Positions 1 to 7,833 of a stretch of DNA of 13,217 nt are shown one piece after another. The translations under genes were made by a program, and so were the position numbers. This stretch comes from Phycisphaerales bacterium UBA6054 (GTDB lineage: Bacteria > Planctomycetota > Phycisphaerae > Phycisphaerales > UBA1924). Below the pieces are notes generated by a model. The model did not search any database. It was not told the origin of the DNA and saw only the letters and a list, made by a program, of their open reading frames with translations. The DNA lies in NCBI GenBank assembly GCA_002429045.1, contig DIYM01000072.1, positions 1 to 13,217 on the forward strand, in the 5' to 3' direction. Position 1 is the stretch's first letter. The number at the start of each line of letters is the position of its first letter.

Positions 1-228
1 CGGGTCGAGGGTGGCGAGATCCGCCCTGAAATTGAGGGCCGGAGTCGTGAAGAAACGGTGAACTCGGATGCGTCGAGCTGGTGTGGATCCGCAGCGAACA
101 GGCCGCGGGGATGCAGCGTGCCTGTGTGTGTCGACTCGCGGCGCTGTCGCAGTGTGTCGATCAGTCTCGCAAGTGAATCGGCTGAATGTGATCGGGTTGC
201 ATGTATATGAGTCATGTGTTTGGCGCTG

Positions 229-248
229 GATGCAGCAGATTCTGCATC
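229..248. repeat. Short perfect inverted repeat (7-bp arms)
   Basis: GATGCAG at 229-235 and CTGCATC at 242-248 are perfect reverse complements around a 6-nt loop (CAGATT). An alternative overlapping dyad is GCAGA-T-TCTGC at 235-245. It lies in the gene-free region about 520 bp before the RHS start. It could be a small hairpin or a protein-binding dyad. An arm this short can arise by chance, so the assignment is weak. Confidence 0.25.
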
Positions 249-753
249 GGCAGACTCACTGGTTGGCCCAAGCGTCTGTTTGGCAACAGATCGTGGGGGC
301 GAGACCGAGTTGTCCAGGCCCGTTTCTTCTGGCTCTGCGACGGACCCGCCGATCCGCGAGCGTTCGGGAACCGAGCGTTTCAGACCGCTGCCGCTATCGT
401 TGGGTGAACGGGTGCCATCGCGTGCGGGCCCCTGGCGCCCGATCGGACGTCGGGAGGCAGATCGGTGGCCGAAGGCGCGCCCCGCCCCAAACGGGACGCG
501 GCGTGCATCAGGGCGGCGAGAAAGATGCTCGGCTGGGACCGCGGGGAGTGGGGGAGGGCGTGATCCCGCAATCCGACGCATGACCGGCGGCATCGGTCGC
601 GGGCGGCTTGGCCGACCGGCAGGCTCTGTGTCCAGAACTTGGTGCAAAGTACCCGATGCCGCCGATCCAGCATACATTAAGGTCCGTATTTGTAGAGTCG
701 CGTACCGTTCGATGCACAGCGATCCGGTATCCGCGCAGGGACCCAGCACGCTC

Positions 754-759
754 AGGAGG
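754..759 (+). promoter_or_regulatory. Ribosome binding site of the RHS gene
   Basis: A full AGGAGG Shine-Dalgarno sequence sits 5 nt before the ATG at 765. It fixes the start of the YD-repeat gene at 765, upstream of the in-frame TAG. It therefore argues that the ancestral gene began here and not at the ATG at 1119, which has no such site. Confidence 0.85.
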
Positions 760-764
760 ACATC

Positions 765-1097
765 ATGCGTCATGCGTTCGTTCGTTGGTTGCAGGCCGCG
801 CTTCCCGTGACCCTTCTCGTTGGCGGGGTCACCTTTGGCGGGGAGATCTACGGGGATCTCACCGGCGGCCCGTGCCCCAAGAACGAGGCGGAGGGCCAGC
901 AGGGCGGCGAGAAGGGAGATCAGGGCAAGGACAACAGCGATCCGATCTATCTCGCGACCGGCGACTTCCAGCATGTGCAGACCGACCTGCTCATCCCCGG
1001 GCGGGGCATGGACTTCGAGATCAAGCGCATGTACCGGTCGCGAAGTGGGTTGCGCTCTTATTACGACTCATGGATCAATCCCGGGGGGATCACCTAG
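765..1097 (+). CDS. N-terminal fragment of secreted YD-repeat (RHS) protein, ended by in-frame TAG
   Basis: 110 residues with a strong AGGAGG start site. Residues 1-26 look like a Sec signal peptide (basic M-R-H-A-F-V-R start, then a hydrophobic stretch, then G-G-E), so the product should be exported. After a Gly/Lys/Glu-rich linker (about 35-57), the stretch D-P-I-Y-L-A-T-G-D-F through L-I-P-G-R-G-M-D-F to Y-R-S-R (about 59-93) matches the DUF6531-like start of RHS proteins, which normally continues into a W-D-F-N-Y-N segment. Here TAG at 1095-1097 stops translation, and the expected continuation appears in the same frame from 1119. It is therefore the broken-off front of the next entry, not an independent small protein. 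Reading through the stop would give a chain of about 1862 positions. Pseudogene, sequencing error or stop readthrough are all possible. Confidence 0.7.
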   Translation: MRHAFVRWLQAALPVTLLVGGVTFGGEIYGDLTGGPCPKNEAEGQQGGEKGDQGKDNSDPIYLATGDFQHVQTDLLIPGRGMDFEIKRMYRSRSGLRSYYDSWINPGGIT

Positions 1098-1118
1098 GGG
1101 AGCGCGGGCATCGACGCG

Positions 1119-4100
1119 ATGTTTCATGCGCCGCTCGGCGTCAACTGGGACTTCAACTACAACATGCGCATCTCACGCGGCGCGAGCTTGGACCCAAGGT
1201 CAACAACGAGCGACCCGGACGATCCGGTCAACATCAACGAGCCACCCCCCGGCAGGATCATTCTCTACTCGGGCAACGGGCGGCGCGACTTCTTCGAGAT
1301 CCACGATCGCCCGGATCAGATATCCTCGGCCGACCCGGTGGTCTTCGCCAATGAAGAGTTCGACAGCAAGATCGAGTACAGCTTCAGCTCGGCGCCGGTC
1401 TATCTCGTCACGGCGGACCAGACCGAGTACAAGTTCCTGCCAACGCACGGCGCGCCTGCGGCGACCGGGCTGGGGCCGCTGCTCCCCTACGGCGGACGCC
1501 TCGACCGGATCACCGACCGCAACGGGAACACGATCAGTTTCACCTACGAGACATCCAACGGTGCCGAACGTCTCGCGACGGCAACAGACACGCTCGGCCA
1601 TGTCATCACGTTCGAGTACCATGACGACCCCGCGTCACCGATCGACAGCCAGATCGCGCTGGACCGTCGGTCCTTCTTGCTTTGGAAGATCACCGATCAT
1701 GCCGGGCGTGTCGTGGAGTACAAGTACGGCACCGGGAACTTCCTCCTGCACCGCGCCGAGCTCACCGAGGTCACGCTGCCGGCGGTCGTCGCCGACGCCA
1801 ACTTTCCGTTGGCGTACAGCGATGGCGGCGGCTTCGTCGATCACGGCCGTTTCCCGAGCGGCGTGACATGGCAGTACGAGTACGTGCAGGGGGCCAGCAG
1901 CTCGTTCACATTTGGCCTGCTGTCCAAGATCACGGATCCCAACGGCGTGGACATCATCCAGAACCAGTACGAGCCCTCGGCCGTCCAGAACGTCCGGAGC
2001 CTCGGGCGGGTGGTCAGGCAGCAGTACGGCGATGAGGCGTACAACTACGTCGTCACCAACCTCGACGGCGACATCACGTGGGCCGGCCACGCGCTCGATG
2101 GCGACGACTACTACGTCTGGGTTAACGACCGGCGTGGAGCGATGACGCGATTCCTCTACAGCGGGAACCACCCCATCAACGGCTCGACGGGCTCGCCCGG
2201 GGTCACCCGCCATTACCAACTGCTCGAGAAGGCGGAGTTCCTGGGGTTCATGGGCGATCCGGACGATCGGGTCTGGGCGCATTGCGACGCGCAAGGAAAC
2301 CCGACCGCCTGGATGCACTTCGATACCCAGGGGACCCCGCAGCCGCTGGCTTCCGGCCCGTTGACGGCTGACGGTCAGCCGGGCGCGATGCTCAAGACCG
2401 CGTTCGGGCCCGACCGGTACTGGAACGGCGGGTCGGTCACCTACCCCAGCGGGATGAAGAGCGAGCCCACGTACCAGCACCATGACTTCCCCCCGCCCAC
2501 CGGCGAGCCGACGAACCCCAGCTACAACAAGGCGATGACCAGCCGCACGATCACTTCGCCGAACGGTGTCACGCCGGCGATCAGCATCACCGAGCAGTGG
2601 CGATACGACTTCAGCTTCGGCGGTGGGGGCTGCGGATGCGGCTCTTCCGACTTCGAGACAGCGTACAAGGACGGGAACGGCAACGTCCGCTTCAAGACTT
2701 ACGACGCCAACGGCAACATGACCGCGGTGTACCGCGGTCTGCCCCCGGGGTCGTCGTTGCAGCCGACTCTGGCCTACGCCGAGGCCAACGCGGCGTCGAT
2801 CGACGAGTACACCTACAACCAGTGGGGCCAGGTGCTCACGCACACGCACCCCGAGAAGACGGTACTCGACGCGCAGGGCGCCGAGGTGCAGCACCGCCGG
2901 GTGGACCGGTACGAGTACTACCCGGACACCGCGAGCGCCGCGAACCGTGGCCGTTTGCACAAGCGGCGGATCGACGTCAACGGGTTCGATCTGATGACCA
3001 CGTTCGAGTACGACCTGATCGGCAACGTCATCAAGGAAACCGATCCCGGCGGCGATGTCAGCGAGTACGTTTACAACCAGCTCGGTCAGCTGGTCCGGAA
3101 GCAGTACTTCGATGACGCCAGCACGCTCTTCGCCGAGATCCTGTACTTCTACGACGCCAACGGCAACATCGTGGTCGAGGAAGAGAAAAACCTCGACGGC
3201 GATCAGGTGCCTGTCTCGGCAAACCCTTGGTTCACAACGGTGCACGAGTACGACAAGCTCGATTACCGCACGGCGACCTCACGCGAGAAGAACCCGACGG
3301 CGGGGCTGTTCAGCGGCTACCTCGCTGGGAGCAACGCGGCGGCCAGCCAGATCGCGAATGCCGATTATGCCTCCGAGCGTTGGACGTACGACGCGAACCG
3401 GAACCTGATCGCGTACCAGGGCGGCGAGGCGGTCAACGGCAACCAGCCCAGCAACCGCATCGACCATGCGTATGACGCCCGCGATCTGCGTATCGAAACG
3501 GTGGCAGGCGCGGGCGGCATCGCGCCGCTCAAGACGGTCTTCGAGTACGACGACAACGATCTTTTGATAAAGAGGACCGTGAACCCGGATGGTCTTCCTG
3601 ATGCGCGCGAGACCACCTACGAGTATGACGGCATCGATCGTCTGAGCAAGATCACCGATCCGATGGGCAACGAGACGATCCTCGCCTACGACAGCAATCA
3701 CAACCAGGTCTCGGTTTCATTGTGCGGACCAATCAGGCAAGACGACGCCCTGGGTTCCGAGCCGCAGGTCACCCTCGCGAAGTCGTCCAGCACGTTCGAC
3801 ACGCTTGATAGGGTGCTCACCCGTACGGCCCACGCATTCGACTATGACTACGCGACAGGCACGGGGTCCGCGTGCGACATCGTCCCGAACGGGTCGTTGC
3901 AACAAACCGTCTCGGCGGTGTACAACAACGATTCGTCGATCCGAAGCGTCCAGCGTCCTTCGGGAAGCGGGCAAACCGATCGGCAAGACTATTACTACGA
4001 CACCGCATCCCGAATGTCCGAAGTCGTTGACGGCGACGGCAACCTGGTTGAGGCCGAGTACGATGCCGATTCGTTGATCTCTCGGATCGTTGGCACGGAT

Positions 4101-6353
4101 GTCTCGACCGCACAGCCTTCCGTCTTCGAGGTGTTCGAGGCGGACTTCGAGCACGACGCACTCGACCGGCGTGTTGCGACCGTCGACGGCGTCGGGAACC
4201 GAACAGAATGGGCGTACGACTCACGGCACAACCCGGTCGGATCGGTCGATGCGCGCGGAAATATCACGCGTGATGTCTTCGATGCCCTCGGGCGCTGGGT
4301 CGGCACCGAGCGGGTGATGACCGATACGGGCGACGGGTCGGGATCTCAGATCGCGGGTGCGGACGGCCTGATCAGCGAGTCGATGCAATACGACGATTCG
4401 GATCGCCGAACGGGCGAAACAGACGACAACGGCAACACCACGGCGTATGGGTATGACGGGCTTGGGCGCCGAACCACCCTGACCATGCCCGACGGGGCGC
4501 AATACAGCTCTCTCTATGACGCGAACGGGAACATCGCGACGTACACAGACGCGCGGGGTGTGATCGTATCGCAAGCCTTCGATCTCAATGACCGCCTGAT
4601 CTCCCGTACCATCGACAACTCCGCGCTGCCGGATGATGGCGGCCTCGCGGCATATGTCACGACCGAAAGCTACACGTACGACGGTCTCGGACGCGTCCGG
4701 GTCGCCGAGAACGATTTCTCCCGGACGGCGCGCGAGTACGACTCACGCTCCAACGTGACCCGCGAGATCCAGAACATCGATGCCCCGCTGTTCCCGTCGC
4801 CATCCGACCGGGCGGTCGCGTACGGATTCGATCTGGCGAACAACACCACCGAGATAGCCTATCCCGGCGGCCGCCGGATCCACCGGGCCTACGACATGAT
4901 CAACCGCCTGTCCGGAATCTACAACGACGCCGCCCATACCCAGCCGGTCACCGAGTTCGAGTATGTCGGCGGGCGCACCGCGGCGCGTGTCCACGGCAAC
5001 GGCGTTCGGACCGACTACGCCTACAACGGGTACAACGGCGCGGTGAGCGATCCGGCCGACAAGGGCTTCGGGCGGGTCTCGTCGATCAAGACCACGCTCG
5101 CGTCGACGGGCGCCGTGCTCGATGAGTTCGCCTTCACCTGGAACGAGACCCAGAGCCGGGCGACCTACGACGATCTGGGATCGGGCATGCCGGACCGCCG
5201 CCTGCGGACGTTCGCGTACGACTCGGCCGACCGGATGATCACCTCCGATGTTGATTTTCCTGACCCGCTGGCGTCCGATCCGTCGCCGCTGAACGGCGGC
5301 GTGACGGGCTACACGCTCGACGGGGTGCACAACCGGGCCTCGGTGACCGGCTACGGGGGCGCGGGCACGACGCCGGGGGGCTACACCCAGACCGGGCCGC
5401 AGGCGCAGAACAACCAGTACAGCACCGCCCCGCGTGCCGCGGGCGGCGAGTGGTCGCTGGTGTACGACGCGAACGGGAACCTGATCGTGAGGGCCCAGAA
5501 CACGCTGGCGGACTGGAACGGCGATTACCAGGTGAACTTCTTCGATATCAACGAGTACCTGGTGCTGTACAACGCGGGGGATCTGGCGGCGGACCTGGAC
5601 GGCAACGGGCTGATCAACTTCTTCGACATCAACACGTTCCTGACGGAGTTCAACGCGTTGGACGGGTCGGACCTGGAGCACCATCACTACTTCTACGGCT
5701 CCCGGAACCAGCTCGTGCGGCACACGGAGGAGCTGGGGGCGACGCGTCTGAGGGCGGTTGACCACCGGCACGACGCGATGTCGCGGCGTGCGGCGGAGCT
5801 GGTGGACGCCGACGGCGACGGGACGACCGACGCGTCGCGTCAGCTGGTGTACGGCTGCGCAGCGCTGTGGGAGGCGGTGGAGCAGATCGATCTGGCGACT
5901 GCTCAGACGCTGACAACGCACGTGTTTGCAGCTGGGATCGACGACGAGGTGTCGTACCGGATCGAGGACCTGGCGACGCCGGAGGACTACTGGGCGCACC
6001 GGGACGACCTGGGCTCGATCACGAGCCTGACGGACGGGTCGGGCGTGGTGGTGGAGCGGTACGAGCACGGCGACTACGGGAGTACGCGTGTCCTCGACGC
6101 CGCGGGGGTGGAGCGTGGATCGTCTGGGTATTCGGTCTTCCACGGCTACACGGGCCGGCCGACGCTGGCGGGCATGAGCCCCCCGGCACGGAACTCCCAC
6201 AGGGCCTTGGGTGCCGATTCGCTTCGGTGCATGGACCCGCGGTCTTGTGCGAGGCACGAATCCGGAGTCGTCCTTGTATCAACCCCGGCTTTCCGCGATG
6301 CTACAGCTCCCGAACAGGCGGGCCCGATCGGCCAGCACAGGAGCGAAGCGTGA
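1119..6353 (+). CDS. Giant YD-repeat/RHS protein with internal dockerin, body of a TAG-split gene
   Basis: 1744 residues in the same frame as 765-1097. The assigned ATG has no Shine-Dalgarno site, and starting there would lose the signal peptide, so the natural start is probably 765. The first residues (P-L-G-V-N-W-D-F-N-Y-N) continue the DUF6531-like region. From about residue 525 the protein is a series of roughly 25 YD/RHS repeats (Y-D-A-N-G-N, Y-D-G-L-G-R, F-D-A-L-G-R types), the fold that builds a large beta-cage shell in RHS and Tc-toxin proteins. A Cys-bearing insert G-C-G-C-G-S-S-D lies near 505-511, and a dockerin-like pair at about 1465-1513. The pre-core signature H-R-D-D-L-G-S-I-T-S-L-T-D is at about 1627, followed by G-Y-T-G-R-P. 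After that the usual core (Y-D-x-x-x-G...L-G-R-F-x-x-x-D-P) is not in frame, and no toxin domain follows. Role unknown: a secreted surface or effector shell, possibly decaying. Coding character is well kept throughout, so inactivation, if real, is recent. Confidence 0.8.
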   Translation: MFHAPLGVNWDFNYNMRISRGASLDPRSTTSDPDDPVNINEPPPGRIILYSGNGRRDFFEIHDRPDQISSADPVVFANEEFDSKIEYSFSSAPVYLVTADQTEYKFLPTHGAPAATGLGPLLPYGGRLDRITDRNGNTISFTYETSNGAERLATATDTLGHVITFEYHDDPASPIDSQIALDRRSFLLWKITDHAGRVVEYKYGTGNFLLHRAELTEVTLPAVVADANFPLAYSDGGGFVDHGRFPSGVTWQYEYVQGASSSFTFGLLSKITDPNGVDIIQNQYEPSAVQNVRSLGRVVRQQYGDEAYNYVVTNLDGDITWAGHALDGDDYYVWVNDRRGAMTRFLYSGNHPINGSTGSPGVTRHYQLLEKAEFLGFMGDPDDRVWAHCDAQGNPTAWMHFDTQGTPQPLASGPLTADGQPGAMLKTAFGPDRYWNGGSVTYPSGMKSEPTYQHHDFPPPTGEPTNPSYNKAMTSRTITSPNGVTPAISITEQWRYDFSFGGGGCGCGSSDFETAYKDGNGNVRFKTYDANGNMTAVYRGLPPGSSLQPTLAYAEANAASIDEYTYNQWGQVLTHTHPEKTVLDAQGAEVQHRRVDRYEYYPDTASAANRGRLHKRRIDVNGFDLMTTFEYDLIGNVIKETDPGGDVSEYVYNQLGQLVRKQYFDDASTLFAEILYFYDANGNIVVEEEKNLDGDQVPVSANPWFTTVHEYDKLDYRTATSREKNPTAGLFSGYLAGSNAAASQIANADYASERWTYDANRNLIAYQGGEAVNGNQPSNRIDHAYDARDLRIETVAGAGGIAPLKTVFEYDDNDLLIKRTVNPDGLPDARETTYEYDGIDRLSKITDPMGNETILAYDSNHNQVSVSLCGPIRQDDALGSEPQVTLAKSSSTFDTLDRVLTRTAHAFDYDYATGTGSACDIVPNGSLQQTVSAVYNNDSSIRSVQRPSGSGQTDRQDYYYDTASRMSEVVDGDGNLVEAEYDADSLISRIVGTDVSTAQPSVFEVFEADFEHDALDRRVATVDGVGNRTEWAYDSRHNPVGSVDARGNITRDVFDALGRWVGTERVMTDTGDGSGSQIAGADGLISESMQYDDSDRRTGETDDNGNTTAYGYDGLGRRTTLTMPDGAQYSSLYDANGNIATYTDARGVIVSQAFDLNDRLISRTIDNSALPDDGGLAAYVTTESYTYDGLGRVRVAENDFSRTAREYDSRSNVTREIQNIDAPLFPSPSDRAVAYGFDLANNTTEIAYPGGRRIHRAYDMINRLSGIYNDAAHTQPVTEFEYVGGRTAARVHGNGVRTDYAYNGYNGAVSDPADKGFGRVSSIKTTLASTGAVLDEFAFTWNETQSRATYDDLGSGMPDRRLRTFAYDSADRMITSDVDFPDPLASDPSPLNGGVTGYTLDGVHNRASVTGYGGAGTTPGGYTQTGPQAQNNQYSTAPRAAGGEWSLVYDANGNLIVRAQNTLADWNGDYQVNFFDINEYLVLYNAGDLAADLDGNGLINFFDINTFLTEFNALDGSDLEHHHYFYGSRNQLVRHTEELGATRLRAVDHRHDAMSRRAAELVDADGDGTTDASRQLVYGCAALWEAVEQIDLATAQTLTTHVFAAGIDDEVSYRIEDLATPEDYWAHRDDLGSITSLTDGSGVVVERYEHGDYGSTRVLDAAGVERGSSGYSVFHGYTGRPTLAGMSPPARNSHRALGADSLRCMDPRSCARHESGVVLVSTPAFRDATAPEQAGPIGQHRSEA
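5511..5657 (+). other. Dockerin-like repeat pair embedded in the RHS protein
   Basis: Residues about 1465-1513 of the RHS body hold two repeats: D-W-N-G-D-Y-Q-V-N-F-F-D-I-N-E-Y and, after D-L-A, A-D-L-D-G-N-G-L-I-N-F-F-D-I-N-T-F. The second has the calcium-loop pattern D-x-D-x-N-G, and the first D-x-N-x-D-Y resembles it. The arrangement matches the dockerin pair at the C-terminus of the neighbouring arylsulfotransferase-like protein, but the N-A-G-C-P ending is missing and the chain runs on into further YD sequence (Y-F-Y-G-S-R-N-Q-L-V-R-H). It interrupts what would be consecutive YD repeats (Y-D-A-N-G-N before, Y-G-S-R-N-Q after). Confidence 0.8.
6203..6241 (+). other. Probable frameshifted remnant of the RHS core motif
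   Basis: The RHS reading frame at 6189-6211 gives R-N-S-H-R-A-L-G and then loses similarity. In the frame two bases later, 6206-6226 reads L-G-C-R-F-A-S and a P follows at 6236. Together these resemble the universal RHS core ending (R-N-R-Y-Y-x-P-x-L-G-R-F-x-S-x-D-P), with about two extra bases after the L-G codons. I infer that the 3' end of the RHS gene has drifted out of frame. The match is short and read by eye. Confidence 0.4.
6339..6343 (+). promoter_or_regulatory. Ribosome binding site fixing the GTG start at 6350
   Basis: AGGAG lies 6 nt before the GTG at 6350. The frame is open for another 161 codons upstream, but that part overlaps the RHS gene out of frame. This site and the signal peptide right after the GTG select it as the start. 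Confidence 0.75.
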
Positions 6354-7756
6354 ACACAGCACGGCCAGAAGCACGAAGCCTCGTAGTTTTCCTTTGTTTG
6401 GCGGCCTCGGCGCTGTCAGCCGCTCCTGAGCCAGGCTGGACGCTCCAGGCCCGGATGGGCACCCAGGACACGTTCCTGACCGATCTCGAAGGCAACGTCG
6501 TCCACACCTGGCAGAGCTCGTTCGCACCCGGTCTCATGCCGTACCTGCTCGACGACGGCGCCATCATGCGTCCGGCGGTGGACGGTTCGATCCCGGGGCC
6601 CGTCGGCGCGGGCATCGGGGGACGCGTCGAACGCATCGCGTGGGACGGCACGGTCGAGTGGAGCTACGCCGAGGACAACCCCGCGACCCGCCAACACCAC
6701 GACATCGAGGTGCTGCCGAACGGGAACGTCCTGATCTTGCAGTGGGAAGCGATCTCCGCGTCGGATGCGCTGGCCGCCGGTCGAGACCCCGCCCTGTTGC
6801 CCTCGGAGGTCTGGTCCGAGCGCATCATCGAGGTCGAGCCGACCGGCCCGACCTCGGGAGACATCGTGTGGGAGTGGCGGGCCTGGGACCATCTCATCCA
6901 GGACTTCGATCCGTCGCTGCCCAACTTCGGCGTCATCGCCGATCACCCCGAGCGGATCGACATCAACTACGTGCCCAGAGGCGGGAACGATCCCGACTGG
7001 CTGCACATCAACGGCATGGACTACAACGCCGATCTCGATCAGATCGTGCTCAGCATCAACGCGTTCGACGAGATCTGGATCATCTCGCATGATCCAGCCG
7101 ATCCGGGCGAGATTATGTACCGCTGGGGCAACCCCGCCGCGTACCAGTCTGGCACGATCGATGACCAGACGCTCTTCAACCAGCACGACGCACGATGGAT
7201 CGAGGAGGGGCTCCGCGGCGCGGGCAACATCCTCGTCTACAACAACGGCGTGGGCAGGCCGGAGGGCAGCTTCTCGAGCGTCGATGAGATCGTCACCCCG
7301 ATCGGGCCCGACGGGCGCTACGCCCGCGACCCCGGGGGAACGTTCGGCCCGGATGCGGCCGTCTGGAGTTGCGAGAACGCGGGCGGCACATCGTTCTACT
7401 CACCGATTATCTCCGGCGCCCAACGCCTCCCGAACGGCAACACCCTCATCTGCGTCGGGCAGCCCGGCATCTTCTATGAGGTCGACGAGTCGTGCAACGC
7501 CCAGTGGTCCCAGGCCCCCGGCGGGCTGCACTTCCGCGCCACGCGCATCGGCATCCGAGACCCCCGCCTGCGCGATCGGCTCTGGTGCGGCGCCGACCTT
7601 GCCGAGCCCTACGGCGTTCTGAACTTCTTCGATGTCGCCGAGTACATCGCGATCTTCTCGTCCTCCGACCCCGCCGCGGATCTCGACGGCAACGGCTTGC
7701 TCAACTTCTTCGATGTCAGCGATTTCGTCACCCGCTACAACGCCGGTTGCCCGTGA
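6350..7756 (+). CDS. Secreted arylsulfotransferase-like protein with C-terminal GC-type dockerin
   Basis: 468 residues from a GTG start. A Sec signal peptide covers about residues 1-25 (hydrophobic L-V-V-F-L-C-L-A-A-S-A-L-S-A, cleavage near S-A-A). The body (about 30-405) is an arylsulfotransferase-family beta-propeller: H-H-D-I-E-V-L-P-N-G-N-V at 116-127, W-L-H-I-N-G-M-D-Y-N around H219, and N-Q-H-D-A-R around H279, followed by G-A-G-N-I-L-V-Y-N-N-G. Characterised family members transfer sulfate between phenolic compounds without PAPS, through a catalytic histidine. Which His would serve here (H279 or H219) is inference, and activity is unproven. Residues 413-468 are a GC-type dockerin with two N-F-F-D-V repeats, an A-D-L-D-G-N-G calcium loop and an N-A-G-C-P end. 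The gene overlaps the RHS stop by 4 nt (GTGA), suggesting coupling. The product should act at or outside the cell surface, perhaps on sulfated aromatics or glycans. Confidence 0.85.
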   Translation: MNTARPEARSLVVFLCLAASALSAAPEPGWTLQARMGTQDTFLTDLEGNVVHTWQSSFAPGLMPYLLDDGAIMRPAVDGSIPGPVGAGIGGRVERIAWDGTVEWSYAEDNPATRQHHDIEVLPNGNVLILQWEAISASDALAAGRDPALLPSEVWSERIIEVEPTGPTSGDIVWEWRAWDHLIQDFDPSLPNFGVIADHPERIDINYVPRGGNDPDWLHINGMDYNADLDQIVLSINAFDEIWIISHDPADPGEIMYRWGNPAAYQSGTIDDQTLFNQHDARWIEEGLRGAGNILVYNNGVGRPEGSFSSVDEIVTPIGPDGRYARDPGGTFGPDAAVWSCENAGGTSFYSPIISGAQRLPNGNTLICVGQPGIFYEVDESCNAQWSQAPGGLHFRATRIGIRDPRLRDRLWCGADLAEPYGVLNFFDVAEYIAIFSSSDPAADLDGNGLLNFFDVSDFVTRYNAGCP

Positions 7757-7765
7757 ACCGGAACC

Positions 7766-7785
7766 CCCGATGGGCCCGGATCGGG
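7766..7785 (+). terminator. Possible stem-loop after the arylsulfotransferase-like gene
   Basis: CCCGAT at 7766-7771 pairs perfectly with ATCGGG at 7780-7785 around an 8-nt loop (GGGCCCGG), 10 nt after the TGA. No T-run follows, so it would be at best a weak or non-canonical terminator. The position between a gene end and the next promoter region supports the reading. Confidence 0.35.
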
Positions 7786-7833
7786 CAGCGTGAGCTCCAG
7801 AACAGGCCCTGAAGGCCCAGAAACGTCGAACTT

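Larger units (their letters stand above)
1..764. other. Long stretch without a convincing gene
   Basis: No reading frame here has a ribosome binding site, recognisable domain or plausible protein composition. The open frames (for example 68-583 and 214-810 on +, 380-673 on -) are rich in Arg, Ser, Pro and Cys, as expected for random open frames in GC-rich DNA. A short frame entering from the left edge stops at the TGA at 59-61 and would end in a basic tail (A-G-V-V-K-K-R). It could be the last codons of an upstream gene, but 20 codons are too few to decide. The segment is most likely the leader and promoter region of the RHS gene that follows; I could not pick out a clear -35/-10 pair. AT-richer patches lie near 196-215 and 671-695. 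Confidence 0.55.

Noticed and set aside
765..1097. Small independent secreted protein of 110 residues
   Set aside because: Same frame and continuous domain pattern with the downstream RHS body; it ends in mid-domain.
1095..1097. Programmed amber decoding (pyrrolysine) as the default explanation
   Set aside because: No downstream stem-loop or companion genes were identified in the window; simple mutation or error is more likely, so it stays only as an alternative.
1635..3245. 536-codon open frame on the minus strand opposite the RHS gene
   Set aside because: Composition is a mirror of the YD-repeat codons (Val, Arg and Leu rich), with no domain or start site; the plus strand has clear YD repeats.
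4743..6257. 504-codon open frame on the minus strand
   Set aside because: Arg/Val/Pro-rich shadow of the RHS gene caused by high third-position GC; no recognisable motif.
5867..6349. 161-codon upstream extension of the arylsulfotransferase-like gene
   Set aside because: It overlaps the RHS frame, has Gly/Arg-rich random composition, and would bury the signal peptide; AGGAG plus GTG at 6350 gives the natural start.
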